From Prinia subflava (lineage: Eukaryota; Chordata; Aves; Passeriformes; Cisticolidae): a stretch of DNA of 64,000 nt. The position numbers were made by a program, and so were the translations under genes. Below the pieces are notes generated by a model. The model did not search any database. It saw only the letters and a list, made by a program, of their open reading frames with translations, and was not told the origin of the DNA. Of this stretch, positions 1 through 11,800 are shown in pieces; the stretch's first letter is position 1, and each line of letters begins with the position of its first letter. The stretch lies in contig NC_086251.1 of assembly GCF_021018805.1 (NCBI RefSeq), positions 47,438,767 through 47,502,766 on the forward strand, in the 5' to 3' direction.

Positions 1-1794
1 TTTAAAGTTCATTCTAGTGCTAATAAGTGTTTCTCAGCTAATGCTGGAATCATCATTAAATGAGGGAGAGAAAACTTTCAGAATGTTCTAAGTGAACTTC
101 ATTGGCCCAGTTATGTTCCACCCATTCTATAATTCTGTGTTAAAATGGAAAGGTTTTGTTTTTTTTTTTTTTTCAGTGGAGTCTGAAGCTTATGAACCCT
201 CAAACTGTTTGTTGGGAACATTAGGAAATGGCAGATTACTGTTACCTCTTACCTTAGATTCTAAGTTCTCTGGGACAGGTATTGCCTCTTTATTGTGTCT
301 TTAGCTGAAACTTGGAAGAACAGAGGCCTGCCAAGGCCACTGCCTGACCCTCATCTGTGACCACTGGGTCTGTAAAGCGAAAATCTGCCATTGGCTTCAA
401 TGGGCAATAAATGAGACTCCTCAGTAATATGGAATATGATCCTTAGGGAGTAATACCTGAAAAGGGGGTCTCAACAGGTTCTAAGTGTTTATTTAAAGGA
501 TAAAAAGAGTCTCTCTTGTCAATCTGGATGCTGGAAAAATGGAGAAGTCAACCCAGAAACCATCTGGTTTGCACATGTGTATTTGAATTTTTGGAAGCAC
601 AGGGCCATCAGTCTTTCTTTTCAAGTAGCATGGAAACTCTTTTTTTTCAGCAAATGAAATGACATAACTAAGCCATATTTTTAAACTGTACTTTTCTTGG
701 ACATATAAATTAAAATTAATACCATCCTGACTGTACATTTTGTGACCTTAAATGGAGAGAATTCCTTTTCCAGGAAGATCAGGAATTCATTCTGCCAAGT
801 AGTATTAGAAATGAGATGGAAGGCAAGACATTGGCTTAAAAGCCTTCCTGGACAATGGGGTAAAATTAAACTAGCTTAATGTAGTCTCTCTGTGTATCTT
901 TAGGTAAGAGAAGGTGGGCTGGTAAAGAAGTATTTCCCAATCAATGTCTGTTCTGAGATAGGTCAGAATAGTGATTAAATCTGTGTGTTTTGAGCTCATC
1001 AGAAAAATGCATCAGATGGCTCCTTAGCAAAGAATCTGTGGACACCATCAATTCCAGTTCTGTAAATAAAAGAAGAGACTCCTTATTCATACCCTCTGCA
1101 ACGAGGGAAGCAGCAGGTTCTCTCACCTGACTGAAGGCAGCAATATGTGCTGAAATTGCCAACCAGTTTGAGAAGGCCTAATTGCCTTTGAATCATTTAT
1201 AAGAGGATATAAGGCTACTTACCTATAGGAATTGCTTTTGTTGGTCGACGATTTCCTAAAAGCTGTGGTTTCTGCTTTCAACTGTGGCAGTCCCTAGAGC
1301 GGTGTCGGTACCGTGGAACGCCACTCCCCATTTCAGACTGGAGCTAACAAGCACTGGCTAAGCCCGCAGAGCCCAGTGCTGCTCAGCACGACTCCAGGCA
1401 GCACTCGGGCCCTCAAGGAGCACGGATGGCTCTGGCAGCCCTGATGAGTGCAGTCCTTTGTGGGCCAGCCCTGCTCCTGCCTCAGGCCAGCACCAGCTGC
1501 TCCTGGCCCCCGATGCGGCTCTGGCCCCGTGCTCACTTTAACAGATAGAAATGGTGTTAGAATAAATCAAACTCATCACTCTTGGTGTTTATTTCCCCCC
1601 TAAAAGAAAAGAACAGCAAGGAGCTCAGAAACAACCCGTGAGCTGGCTCCGGAGTGTGTCGATGTGCGTGCCTGGATGGAGCCGGAGCTGAGACAGTGGG
1701 GAGGGAGGATAAGTTCGGGGGAGCATGGGTGGGTTTGTACGTCGAAGTAACCACAACAGGGTGGGGGAACTAAATCTGCCCTCAAAGCTCGCGA
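1..1794. other. Non-coding flank left of the CpG island
   Basis: No recognisable exon or repeat. If the island drives a leftward gene, this would be its first intron. A long T tract (159-173) followed by cag and, about 100 bases on, GGGACAG|gtattg gives an exon-like outline on the plus strand. The peptide within it is not recognised. Confidence 0.4.
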
Positions 1795-2260
1795 TTCATC
1801 GAGGCCTGACGCACGGTTTTCCGGCAGTTCTCCATAGCGGCCACTGCGTGGCAGGAGAGATCAAGAGGATGGTGGAATTTCTGCGGCGGGCGGCCCGGGA
1901 GGCGCAGAGCGCGGCCGCCGGCGTGGGACGGGCGCCATCTTGTCTCCCTGCGGGCCGCGTGTGGGGACCCGGGGGCCGGGCAGCGGCGGCGGCGGCGAGA
2001 GAGCCCCGGCCCGCGGCCCGGGTGTGCCCGGTGTTAACACCGGCGGGGCGAAAGGACCGGGAGCAGGCGGCTCGCAGGGGACGGGCAGAGGCACACGCTG
2101 GCAGTGCTGAGGGCGGTGTGGCCCGGCCTCGCTGCCCCCCTCTCCCCGAGCGGGGTGGCGGGGCAGCCGTGCCCGGGGCAGCTCCGCGGTGGCTGCAGGG
2201 CGCGGCTGCGGGCCCGGGCGAAGCGAGTTCCGAGCAGGAGCTGCTGCTATGCCCAGGAGA
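1795..2260. promoter_or_regulatory. Second CpG island, probable promoter of an unidentified or neighbouring gene
   Basis: This is a strongly GC- and CpG-rich block with a CGG run (1984-1997) and several GC-box-like stretches, surrounded by AT-rich DNA. On the minus strand CAAGATGGCGCC (1942-1931) matches the YY1-type element often found just downstream of start sites in that orientation, so leftward transcription is favoured. In mammals PPP4R3A lies on this side of TC2N and is transcribed in the same direction. I cannot find its first coding exon here, so that assignment is only a possibility. ORFs through the island on both strands are composition artefacts. Confidence 0.6.
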
Positions 2261-2303
2261 GCTGAATATAAAATTAATCCCCTCAACAGATGATAATAAA
2301 TAA

Positions 2304-5300
2304 AACTCCAGGGAGTTCCTCTTTGGCACAGGGAGAAAAATTAAATAGCTTTCCCCTTCTTACAATCCAGCAGACTAGGAGGTGTATTCGTACCAAATAA
2401 TAGATTTCCTGAGAAACATGCTCGCAGAATCGTGATTATTAACCAAGTTATATACCCCTTAATAAGAAATGTATTCTGGATACCCAAAAACAATACAGAA
2501 AGGGGCTATGCACGTTGTTGCAAAACTGAGATGAAACTATAGTCGTGAAGTTTCCTTTCAAAAGTTGATTTTCCAGGTGATGCGTAAAAAGAAATAAAAA
2601 TAAACTCTTTTGTTTCGGGTTGACTAAAATGTTTTCCGTTCTACCCAAACCAGAATTATTTTCCATTTGTTTAGTTTGGCCACTGAAGTGAGAAGCTAGT
2701 ATGTCATTATCTACACAACAGCAGGAAAGACAACTGAAAGACAAACAGGGTTTTAATTAGCTGCACTTCAGTATTTGGTTGATGCTGAAAGGAATTACAG
2801 TAAATATGTCTGGACTGGTATTTAAGTAAAAAAATGCTATTTTTTAAATGTTAATTTTGAGTAAGATGCTAAAAGCTTCAGCAGTGAGTCAGTGCTCTTT
2901 GAATTAATCGCACACATATAGAGGAAAGATGGCACCAGCTCAGTGTGCTTGTAGACAACAGATGTAAACATAGAGTTGGGTAATACAAAATAAAAGAGAA
3001 ATATGATTGTTTATGTGTATAATAAGCTACAGTCTCAGCCATTTGCTTAAGTACTGGCATACTGAAAGACAAAACCATACCAAAACAACCCAAACCTACA
3101 TCACTCGAAAGGAGTCATTGTGCCAAAACACATTTGAGGCGATACCAGACTGTGTTTAGACAACGGTGTTGAACATTACCATGGGAACAATTGATGTTGA
3201 AATCCAAGACTACAAAAAAGCAAAAGCACAAAAACACCCATATGGATTTGCAAAAGTTTCAAGAAACACGATACAAATTTTAAGCAGTTTTTTATATATT
3301 AATTAATTAATTAAAAAAAATTAAGGAATGCAAATACAATTATTCACTCCTTATTTGCTTGTGTGGGAACTGTTTAGGAATTCTGTAATGGATCTGTGCC
3401 TTATACCTTGTTTGGAGAGGACATATATCTTGCAAACCAGTGCAACATTTCAATGGCCAAAATGTTTCTATCCCATTTCTCCTGCCAGTCTTACCAGAAC
3501 TGTGATATTAGTTCTGAAAGGCAATATGCAGATAGCCTGGCTTTTATAAAACATGTAGAATATATATCCATGAATGTGGATATTAATTTCAGTAGCAACA
3601 CAATTTTAAATTAATTTTAGCAACACAAATTAAATTTTGTGTTGCTAAAAACTTGGATTGAGCTGGCCTGCATAAGACTCTTAAGTCCCTGACTTGTACA
3701 AGCAACACCTTTGCACTGCTTACAGGTTAAACAGGTTTGCAACTGAACAGGAAAGAACTGTGAGAAAGTTTAATGTTGATCAGCTGAAGACACTGTTGCT
3801 GCAAGAAATTACTGTGACAAGACTTATCCTGCTTCTTGGACACCTGATTCTCTGGCTAAACTTGGAGAGCTTCAGGTGTACATGGAATGAGGAATCAAAA
3901 TCCATGTCAGAAATGGCCAAATGGAACAAACAGGTGATCCTAGAATAAGGAAAAAACCCTAAAAGTGATTAAGATTCACAATGAGCTATTCATTGATGTG
4001 ATCTTTACACTTAGGCCTCTTAAATTGGTAGTCTTTTGAGACTGGTTTTCATTGTGCACTGCAAAGTGAAAAACAGAGAAGCACTTAATAAACAGGCATC
4101 AGTCTGTACCAAATTTCTGCTCATCTATTCAGTTACAGGCTGATTTTGAAGCTGTAGAATTTGATAGTGAATCTAGATTTTTCCAGGTACCCTCCCTTCC
4201 CAAGCCTATGTTCATCAGCCTAAAGCATGATACCAGCTTGGTATGCTGTTCACTTGTCAAGAAGCTGAAGGAGAAACTGTTCATCCCATCATACCTGCAT
4301 GTCCAAATGTCTCCACTATTAGCTGGTAAAGCTTTGATTTGGGAACATAGAAAAAAAGCCTTTCAGTGCTGTTATGATCCCATGCCAAAAATGTGCAAGA
4401 ATGACAATTACAATTGTTTCTTTCCCAAGAGGCTGGAACACCCCCAAATGTAATTTCTTTGGCATATACCTTCAGGCTCAGCATTTGTGTTGTGACCTTA
4501 TTCATCTGAGGATGCTACAAAAGTTATCTTTATGTTATTACATTCATGATATATTTATCATATATTGTATCATACTATGCTATATTATATTTATTATATT
4601 TATTATAGTATATTTATTATATTTAGCAATGATATAGCATATATTTAGTAAACATATTTATCTTAGTGTTATTATATTTAATAAAGTGATAAGATTGATG
4701 AAAAGCTTGGTTAGGGTTTGGCTCTTTCAGTTGCCAAATGATCCAGGACTTGCTATCCTGAGGCATAGGTTTGCATCCAATGCCAGAAGAGGGCTGATGA
4801 TTTCTGCTAGACTTAGAATCCTGCACCACTTGGGGGAAGGGGTGCCTGGTTTTCTAGTCCCATCATCTCCTGCCTTGCCTCTGTTTCATCTTCAGAATCT
4901 CTTTGCCAGCTGCTCTGTGTGACCAGAACTTTCTGGAAATTTCTGGCTCCAGGCACTACTAGTGGCCTTTGTATGTTTTTCTGATGAGTGCAAGTTTGCA
5001 TTTTAAACAGGATGATTGACTTAGTCATAAACCTCCCACGTCAGCGTGTTGATAGAACCTCAATCCGTTTCCATGTTTACAGGTCATGGCAGCACATCAC
5101 CAGGCAGACTCCAAGCCCTACGGTGTGCTCAGTCTTCCTACCACTCTGTATTTGACTTACCTGAGCACTCTCCTGGGAGCATTTCTTTGCAGACTCATGT
5201 CTATGAGAAAAAGCACTGAGCGTAGATGAACACTGGCCTTGTTATTTTGAAGGTATGTGTGGTTTGTCTCTTTTGGGAGCTGTGTAGATACATCCATAGT

Positions 5301-6984
5301 TACCACAGAGAAATAGTGTCACTGCAGTGACCTATTTCTCTGCTTAGGCAAAAGGCACTGATGGTTCAAGTGGAAACTGTAGGTATTCTGGTGATGTCAC
5401 AAAAAGAAGAAATTCTTTAAAAGGTCACAAGGAACCTCAGAAACTTTGAGGATCTCCATCACCTCTGCGCTTTATCTGACCTCTGAGCAAAATGTTTCAT
5501 ATAGGCAGGCCCAAGTCTTCATCTGGGCCAGTAGGTTTTCAGGAACCTTGCAGCACCCAGTGTAGGACCTGGTGATTCCACTGCATCTGCACTGTGAAAT
5601 GTAAATTCCATTATTCAGAACTTTCGATGTGCCACATTACAAGAGCAGCAAACTCAGGGCCATTGAGGTAGCATTAAGATTCCATTTGTCTCTTAAGTGC
5701 AAGGGATCTTGAGGTTAGCATCTCTGTTATGTATCCAAACATCAGCATGTACATGTAAAATAAATGAAAAACTACAATTGTTGGAGACATGGGCAAGAAC
5801 CGTAATTTCTTTTCCTATATACAGTACTCAGTGCCTAAATATATAGCAAAAGTTAATATTTTAGAAAGCAATTAAGCATTGAATAGGCATGGGAAATCTT
5901 CCTCAAACAGATGTCCTGTTACGAATGACAGCAATTATCAGCCTACTGATGATACCCTTTATTGTAAGTCTGCTCTTTCAAAGTGAAACCATATGTTGAG
6001 TGGGAAAGAGTGGAAGCCTAATGTAAGATAAGACTGTTTATTAAATGTGCTGATGGATATTTTGTGGTTGAACTTTCTTTACAATATAGTTTAGGGTTAT
6101 ATAAATTCTAATTGGTGTATGCAAACAAATGTGCAGACACTGGGTATAACAGGATTTAAGTTAGCTGTCAGATGACACTTCTGGAAGATAGTGGGGCCAG
6201 TACTGTTGGTGCCAAATTCCCACAATATCAAAACCCTGTGTAATTCCCATGTTCTGTTGTATGAGTAGTTTCAGTTTCAAAGGAGCAAGGAGAAAGACAA
6301 ATTGATAGTAACTTGTATTCCATTGCTCTTGGAAATTTTATGTTGCAGGAAAAGGTGTAGAATCTTGGAATACAAAAGGAAGCCACATTTCCAGCTATTC
6401 CCTAAGAGATCCAAAAGCTAGAGTCTAGAAAATGTCACCCTGCTGGTTCCTTGGAGCTGTACCCGAGGTTTCAGGTTTGGCTTGTGATTATGTCTGTCAG
6501 TCTCCTGTCGTGTGAATTGCCCCCAGTGCTTCCTTGGGGTTGCAGTCTCCTCACAGAGCAACTCCTAATAGAGGACAATGAGTCATTTGAGCCACAGCTC
6601 CCATAGGAAGAGATGGGAGTATTTCCAAAGTGACTCTTTTCAGTTTTTGGCTAAGAGACTATTTCTGAGTATTCAATTAATTAATTTAAAAGAAAACAAG
6701 ATTTTCCCCAGAAATCTAAAATGTGCATTTAATAAAGATCTAATTTTCCACAAAAGCTATTTCAACCAATGCTGGGAATTAGTCCCTGACAAAACTACTT
6801 GAAAATGGATTTCATAATGTAGAGTAAAATCTAGACAATTTTTTCCAGATGACCTTAGAGTGATGTTGTTATTATACTTGTAAACTAACAATGATAACCA
6901 AGGAAACTTGTAATTAAGGCTAATGAAAAAGTATCACATTAAAGATATGAAAAATACATCATTTGAGCATGAAAATTACTTCAA
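2304..6984. other. AT-rich intergenic DNA
   Basis: No gene recognised. It holds short low-complexity tracts (an attaattaatt run near 3298-3314 and a TATT/ATTATA-rich run at about 4560-4640) and the inverted repeat at 3.6 kb. The open frames here are short and lack family signatures. Confidence 0.5.
3615..3650. repeat. Perfect 15-bp inverted repeat with 6-base loop
   Basis: ttttagcaacacaaa (3615-3629) and its exact reverse complement (3636-3650) flank the loop ttaaat. A third, direct copy of tagcaacacaa lies just upstream at 3593-3603. No gene end is recognised next to it. Confidence 0.9.
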
Positions 6985-7136
6985 TTTCTGCTTTTTCATG
7001 CTTTCATAACTTGATAGTTATGAAAAAAGGTTTATTTGGTTTGATTTACTCCGGAGCATCTCAAAGCAGCAGAGCACACTGAATAATCAAATAGTCTTCA
7101 GAAATAGCTGGTATTGCCAGAGTAGACAAGACAAGT
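6985..7136 (+). repeat. 152-bp direct repeat, copy 1
   Basis: This segment is identical base for base, by eye, to 7627-7778. It opens tttctgctttttcatgc and closes agagtagacaagacaagt. Inside is a hairpin tttcataact-tgat-agttatgaaa at the start. The repeat itself has no coding potential. Confidence 0.97.
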
Positions 7137-7626
7137 GTCTAGCCAAGCTCAGCTCTATTGCTCATGTGTCAGCTGCCTGCTACCTTTTGGGCTTCTCCAT
7201 TCTTCTGGGGGCCTTAATCTGCACACAGCTGTCTTGTGGTCCTTCTGCCAGTTTCTTCTACAGTTCATTCTGCAGATACCTCTGTAGGTACACTCAAACC
7301 AGATGCATGAACTCACTCAGAGAAGCCCACATCTTTATACTACCCCACAATCATTCGGGCATGGCTTATTTGTAAGTCTCCTGCTTCTTTCTTATTCCAT
7401 CTTTGTGGAATATACCTAAGGCAAGGAATAGTCTATCAAGAAAATGGATAAAATTAATGATGATTCTGTCATTTCTTATTAACAGACATATTCGCATTAG
7501 GAAAAGAGGAACATTAGAAATTACTTTTTAAAAGTAACTATTGGTTTCTAAGGGCCCAAGAACTTACCTTGAGACCTAAACTTTTTACAAAAAATTAGCA
7601 GTGTAGCTACATAATAATAACATTTT

Positions 7627-7778
7627 TTTCTGCTTTTTCATGCTTTCATAACTTGATAGTTATGAAAAAAGGTTTATTTGGTTTGATTTACTCCGGAGCA
7701 TCTCAAAGCAGCAGAGCACACTGAATAATCAAATAGTCTTCAGAAATAGCTGGTATTGCCAGAGTAGACAAGACAAGT
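7627..7778 (+). repeat. 152-bp direct repeat, copy 2
   Basis: This is an exact second copy of 6985-7136, offset by 642 bases. About 490 bases of unrelated single-copy sequence separate the two; that spacer contains a short hydrophobic ORF with no recognised family. I saw no target-site duplication flanking either copy or the pair. Confidence 0.97.
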
Positions 7779-8675
7779 CTGTTTCACAAGAAAACATCTT
7801 ATGAAGAGAGTATGACAATAAGTATTCAATTAAATTCTCTTAATTCTTAATTTGTTAACTTCACATACAAATCTTGGAACCATTTATGGCCATTTTTAAA
7901 AATTTGAAATTAATACTCATTCCAAAGAAAAAGTTCTAATTAATTAGAAAATAAATTTGATGATCTGTGTACTCATTTTCATCTGAAAAAATACCTATTC
8001 ATTATTTCTGTTGTGATGTTTTTATTGCTGTAACACAACCTATGCATTTTAAAAACTTTCTATGCCCAGAGGAAAAATCACAAAATCAGTTGAGCTGAGG
8101 TTGTATCACAGGTGTTATAAGAGCACCTAGCAATGCTGCATAACAAATAAGGATGGGAAATTGATAACCACATTAAACAGCTTCAGAAATTAATTTGACA
8201 CTTACTAAGGCCAAATGTGGTTATCATAGTTGGCCTTTGTCCAGAGCATGCATTTATAGTAGTTAGGTATTTGATATCAGCTAGAATTTGTTTATGAACA
8301 AGAACAAAAGTTTACTTAAGCTAGGAACTAAAGACAGAAAGAACATTTGGGGTTTTTTTTGCAGAATTGTTGCTGAAATTGATTTTAAAAATTTCTATTC
8401 TGTTCTGTATCTCTGAGAGTATCCGGGGTTATTCATGAGGCAGGTACTTAAATGATGTCACAGCTAATGCTTAGCATCATTTTCTCATAGACCAAATCCT
8501 TTCACACCCTTTTTAAACAAAAAGTTGGCATTAGACCACACGATACTACAAAGGGAGTCAAGACTGTATGCCATTCATACAGTGGCATGTTGCCAACAGG
8601 AAGCGCTGTAGAAAAAAAGAAATGGTTTCAATGTATAAATGAAGTGTAATAAAATATCATAATCAGAAAATCAAC

Positions 8676-8834
8676 ATGAGACATGGTAGGCCCGGTCCTG
8701 TTATACCTGAACTTGTTCGGGAAACAACAAAGCTGCTCGTGCGTCAAACTCTTAACAAATATGACTGGACACAGAAGGGCTTTCAAATTCAGGATGTGCT
8801 TAATCGACTTCATCTGGACTATGCTACAGACTAA
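8676..8834 (+). CDS. Unrecognised 52-residue ORF with coding-like composition
   Basis: ATG at 8676 and TAA at 8832 enclose 52 residues including GRPGPVIPELVRE, KLLVRQTLNKYDW and FQIQDVLNRLHLDYATD. The peptide is charged and amphipathic, likely helical, and unlike the Cys/Leu/Phe-rich junk translations around it. It keeps several CpG codons (CGG, CGT, CGA) in CpG-poor DNA. An in-frame TGA lies 13 codons upstream. An AATAAA follows at 8869-8874, 34 bases past the stop, as in an mRNA 3' end. It could be a terminal exon, a truncated retrocopy or a small gene. I do not recognise a family and assign no function. Chance remains possible. Confidence 0.35.
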   Translation: MRHGRPGPVIPELVRETTKLLVRQTLNKYDWTQKGFQIQDVLNRLHLDYATD

Positions 8835-11800
8835 GCTATAAGTGTGGATAGATTTGGATTGAAATACAAATAAATTAATTTTAAAAGTCTCCAGTGGTGC
8901 TCGGGTTTCCAGCTATGCATAACAGATACATAAGCAAAAGTTTTCCCCATGCATGTGTCCCATTAATACAGAATGTGGTAATTTTAAAATTACCTTTTAC
9001 TTGTTACCAAGTCAAAAACATATTCAAGTTCATAGCAGCCAACAGTTCACCAAGTTAAGGCAAATTCAGCTTAAAACCAAGAACAGACTATATTTTCTTG
9101 CTGCTAGTGTTCTGTTCCACATTATTAGCATAGCTGTTCTCTCTGACAAAGTCCTTGCCATCCCCATGGACAGAAACATCAGATTACAGCTTCTAAGAGA
9201 AAAAGAAATTGCTGGTACCATGGGATGACTCCTAAAAAGAAAAAAAACCTCTCAAATTTGAAGCATTTTTACTGATTTCATTATGGTCCCATTTGTTTCA
9301 GGAGAGGGAACTGCAACAAATTCCACCCTGGTTGTATACCACCGTTATTTTATTGCAGGCATCTTCATATTGTTTCATTTAATTCACTGATAATAACTAC
9401 ACTGATGAAAGTGGACTTGGGCAGTGAAAATCACTAGAAGAGCTTCTAAAATGAGATCAGAAAACAACACTTACTGATCTTTTTCGATTGTATTTTATAA
9501 ACTCATATTTCTGGCTGGTGGCCTGAGAAGGAATCCTGTGCACACTTGACACACCCCTTGCAATGAAAGGTGCCCAAGGAAGGCGTGATGAGGCCCCTGA
9601 CTGAAGAAGTCAGTGAACCTTTGTTTTAGCTTTTTGTTCATACCTGATGTAATGGAAAGGTTTTCAGAGCAATGTTTGTGGGACAGAACAGACAGTAGGG
9701 AATTAGTGGATTAAACAAAAGTGGAAGAGCTGTGTTTGCTGAAAGTTGTGCCTTATGGTAATACTAACATTATATTTACCATGTGGACCATTACTGTATC
9801 AGAAATAAATATCTACCCAATGGGTGAATTGCATAAAGTCGTTTCCTCATCAGCAGTGAGGTGAGTGCATCACACTCCCTATGCAAAATTAACTTTTGGT
9901 CGGTCTTATTTATGAATACTGCCAAACTTTCATGAAAGGATTAAAAAGCCAGTCAAAAAGATGTCACTAAAACTTATATATCAGATTTTCCATATATAAT
10001 TTTTGAACTGCTTGTAAGAACTATTTTTTAAAGACTCTTCTGCAGGACAGCAGACTAAAGAAGTAAAGAAAATCACCTTCTCATTCATCTTCAGTAATAA
10101 CCAAGCTTTTAAGATACTAAGGTTGTATCTGAGAGCATTCTTTTTCCCGCAGTATTTTATAAAGATGGTAAAATATTGCTGGGCCATTTAAAAAATCAAA
10201 GCAGATATTTTCTAGCTGAAACTTCCTTGTAATCTGTGATGTCATGAGTATTCAGTTCATCCCTAGTGACATGAGAACAGTCAATCTTTGTGTTCTTTTT
10301 CCACAAACATTTGCATATTAGAATATTAGAATTTTATCTCAATGCTTTCTCTTTTCCATCTTCAACCTAGTACCTTACTCCTTACTCACAGGTCAGATTT
10401 TCTTGTTCTTGATGTTGTAATTTCCTTTAAACTCTCTCTGTTTTGTTTTGTATCTGTGTTGAAAGATGATGACTACAGCTCAACACTATTCTGCAGCTGG
10501 GGCTTTCCCAGTAAAGTGAAGCAATGTGTAACTGTGTCATCCGTGCAAAACTCTTTACTGTGGTCTCAGTTCAAGAATATGAAGCACAGAATACCAGTTT
10601 CACCCTTTAAAAATGTGTGCTGTGCCCATTTGTGCTTTCAGTATCAACCTCCAGAAATTATTGTGCCGTAGTTCTGTCCTTACCATCTCCTTCCTGTAAA
10701 TTACAACAGCTGGCTAATTTATTACAGCTGTCAGGAGATGTTTCAATATTTTAAGGGTGTATGTAATTTGAGAGGGCTGGAATCAGCTTGGATAAACATA
10801 AATTAAGCAATTAACCTCAGCATACTGGAATATTATCCCTGATATGATTGCATGCTCAAAATTGAATGGACTATAAAGAATCAGTGTGATCATATCATAT
10901 CCTAATGATTATGTGGTACCATAACGTGCCTTTCTTTCTGTCTGATAGGTGGCTGAATCTGTAGTGTCTGTGATGTGTGATACTGTGCTGTGCTATCTTT
11001 GCACTTCAGATTGTTTTGTGCCTTCTGTCTACACTTACCAAGAAGGCCTTCTGTCAAATTGCTAAACAGCCTTTTCCTGTGGAAATACTCAGCACAGGCT
11101 TGTGAGGACTCTGTGTCTGGGAGTGAATGACTGCCAGGTTGATAGCTGTAGAGAAGGATGCCAACTTCATTGGGGAGATCACAGAAATTCTCTCTCCCTA
11201 AGCAAAACGTGCTCTTTGGTGGTATGGCATTTGAAGAAAGTTGGATTTCTTTTTTTTTTTCAGCTGGTTTACTTCTATTCACAGTAACAAACTCTCTCAA
11301 CAACAGGACCACCTCCTATGAGGCTGCTGCCTAAACCATTTGTCCCCCAATCTGTGTGTGTGTGTGATGCCAAGCAAGTGACAGGTCCCAAAACTCCAGA
11401 ATATCAGGATTTTTTGCTTTGCCATCTCTGGCTCTAACTGACACCAAGGCAGTTGGATGCCAGTTTCCAACATAAACATAGTCCTGTTAGTTTCTTAGCT
11501 TTCACTCTGTGACCCTGGCTAGTAGCAGTCAGTAGCTTGTGTGCTTTACCTGTCACAATATGGTCCCCTGACCCTCTCACCATGAAGAACTCCTTTGGTA
11601 TAGCACTGTCACTGCTTCTCTCTGCCCAGGGCACTGGCATGAGCAATCTCTTGGGTGGCTGTCCAGTCTACTGCAGGTTTTGCATCTTTATCAAAATGCT
11701 GAACATTGTCTTAGGTCGTGTCATTTGCTGCAGCATGGAGAAGCAGTGTGGGTTTTTCTCCTATAACCTCTTCATTAGCCTTTGTTCTGCCTTTGGTCTT

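Noticed and set aside
175..279. Exon-like outline (T tract plus cag, then CAG|gtattg)
   Set aside because: The encoded peptide is not recognised. A T tract followed by AG and a GT about 100 bases later is common by chance.
1725..2329. Long ORFs of 141-192 codons on both strands through the left CpG island
   Set aside because: They overlap in several frames, are Ala/Gly/Pro/Arg-rich from base composition and show no domain or splice logic.
7166..7375. 69-codon hydrophobic ORF between the two direct repeats
   Set aside because: Cys/Ser/Leu-rich translation typical of chance ORFs here, with no signal of a family.
6985..7778. The 152-bp pair as LTRs of a small retroelement
   Set aside because: No matched TG...CA ends with flanking target duplication, no primer-binding site or polypurine tract seen, and the internal segment is under 500 bases.
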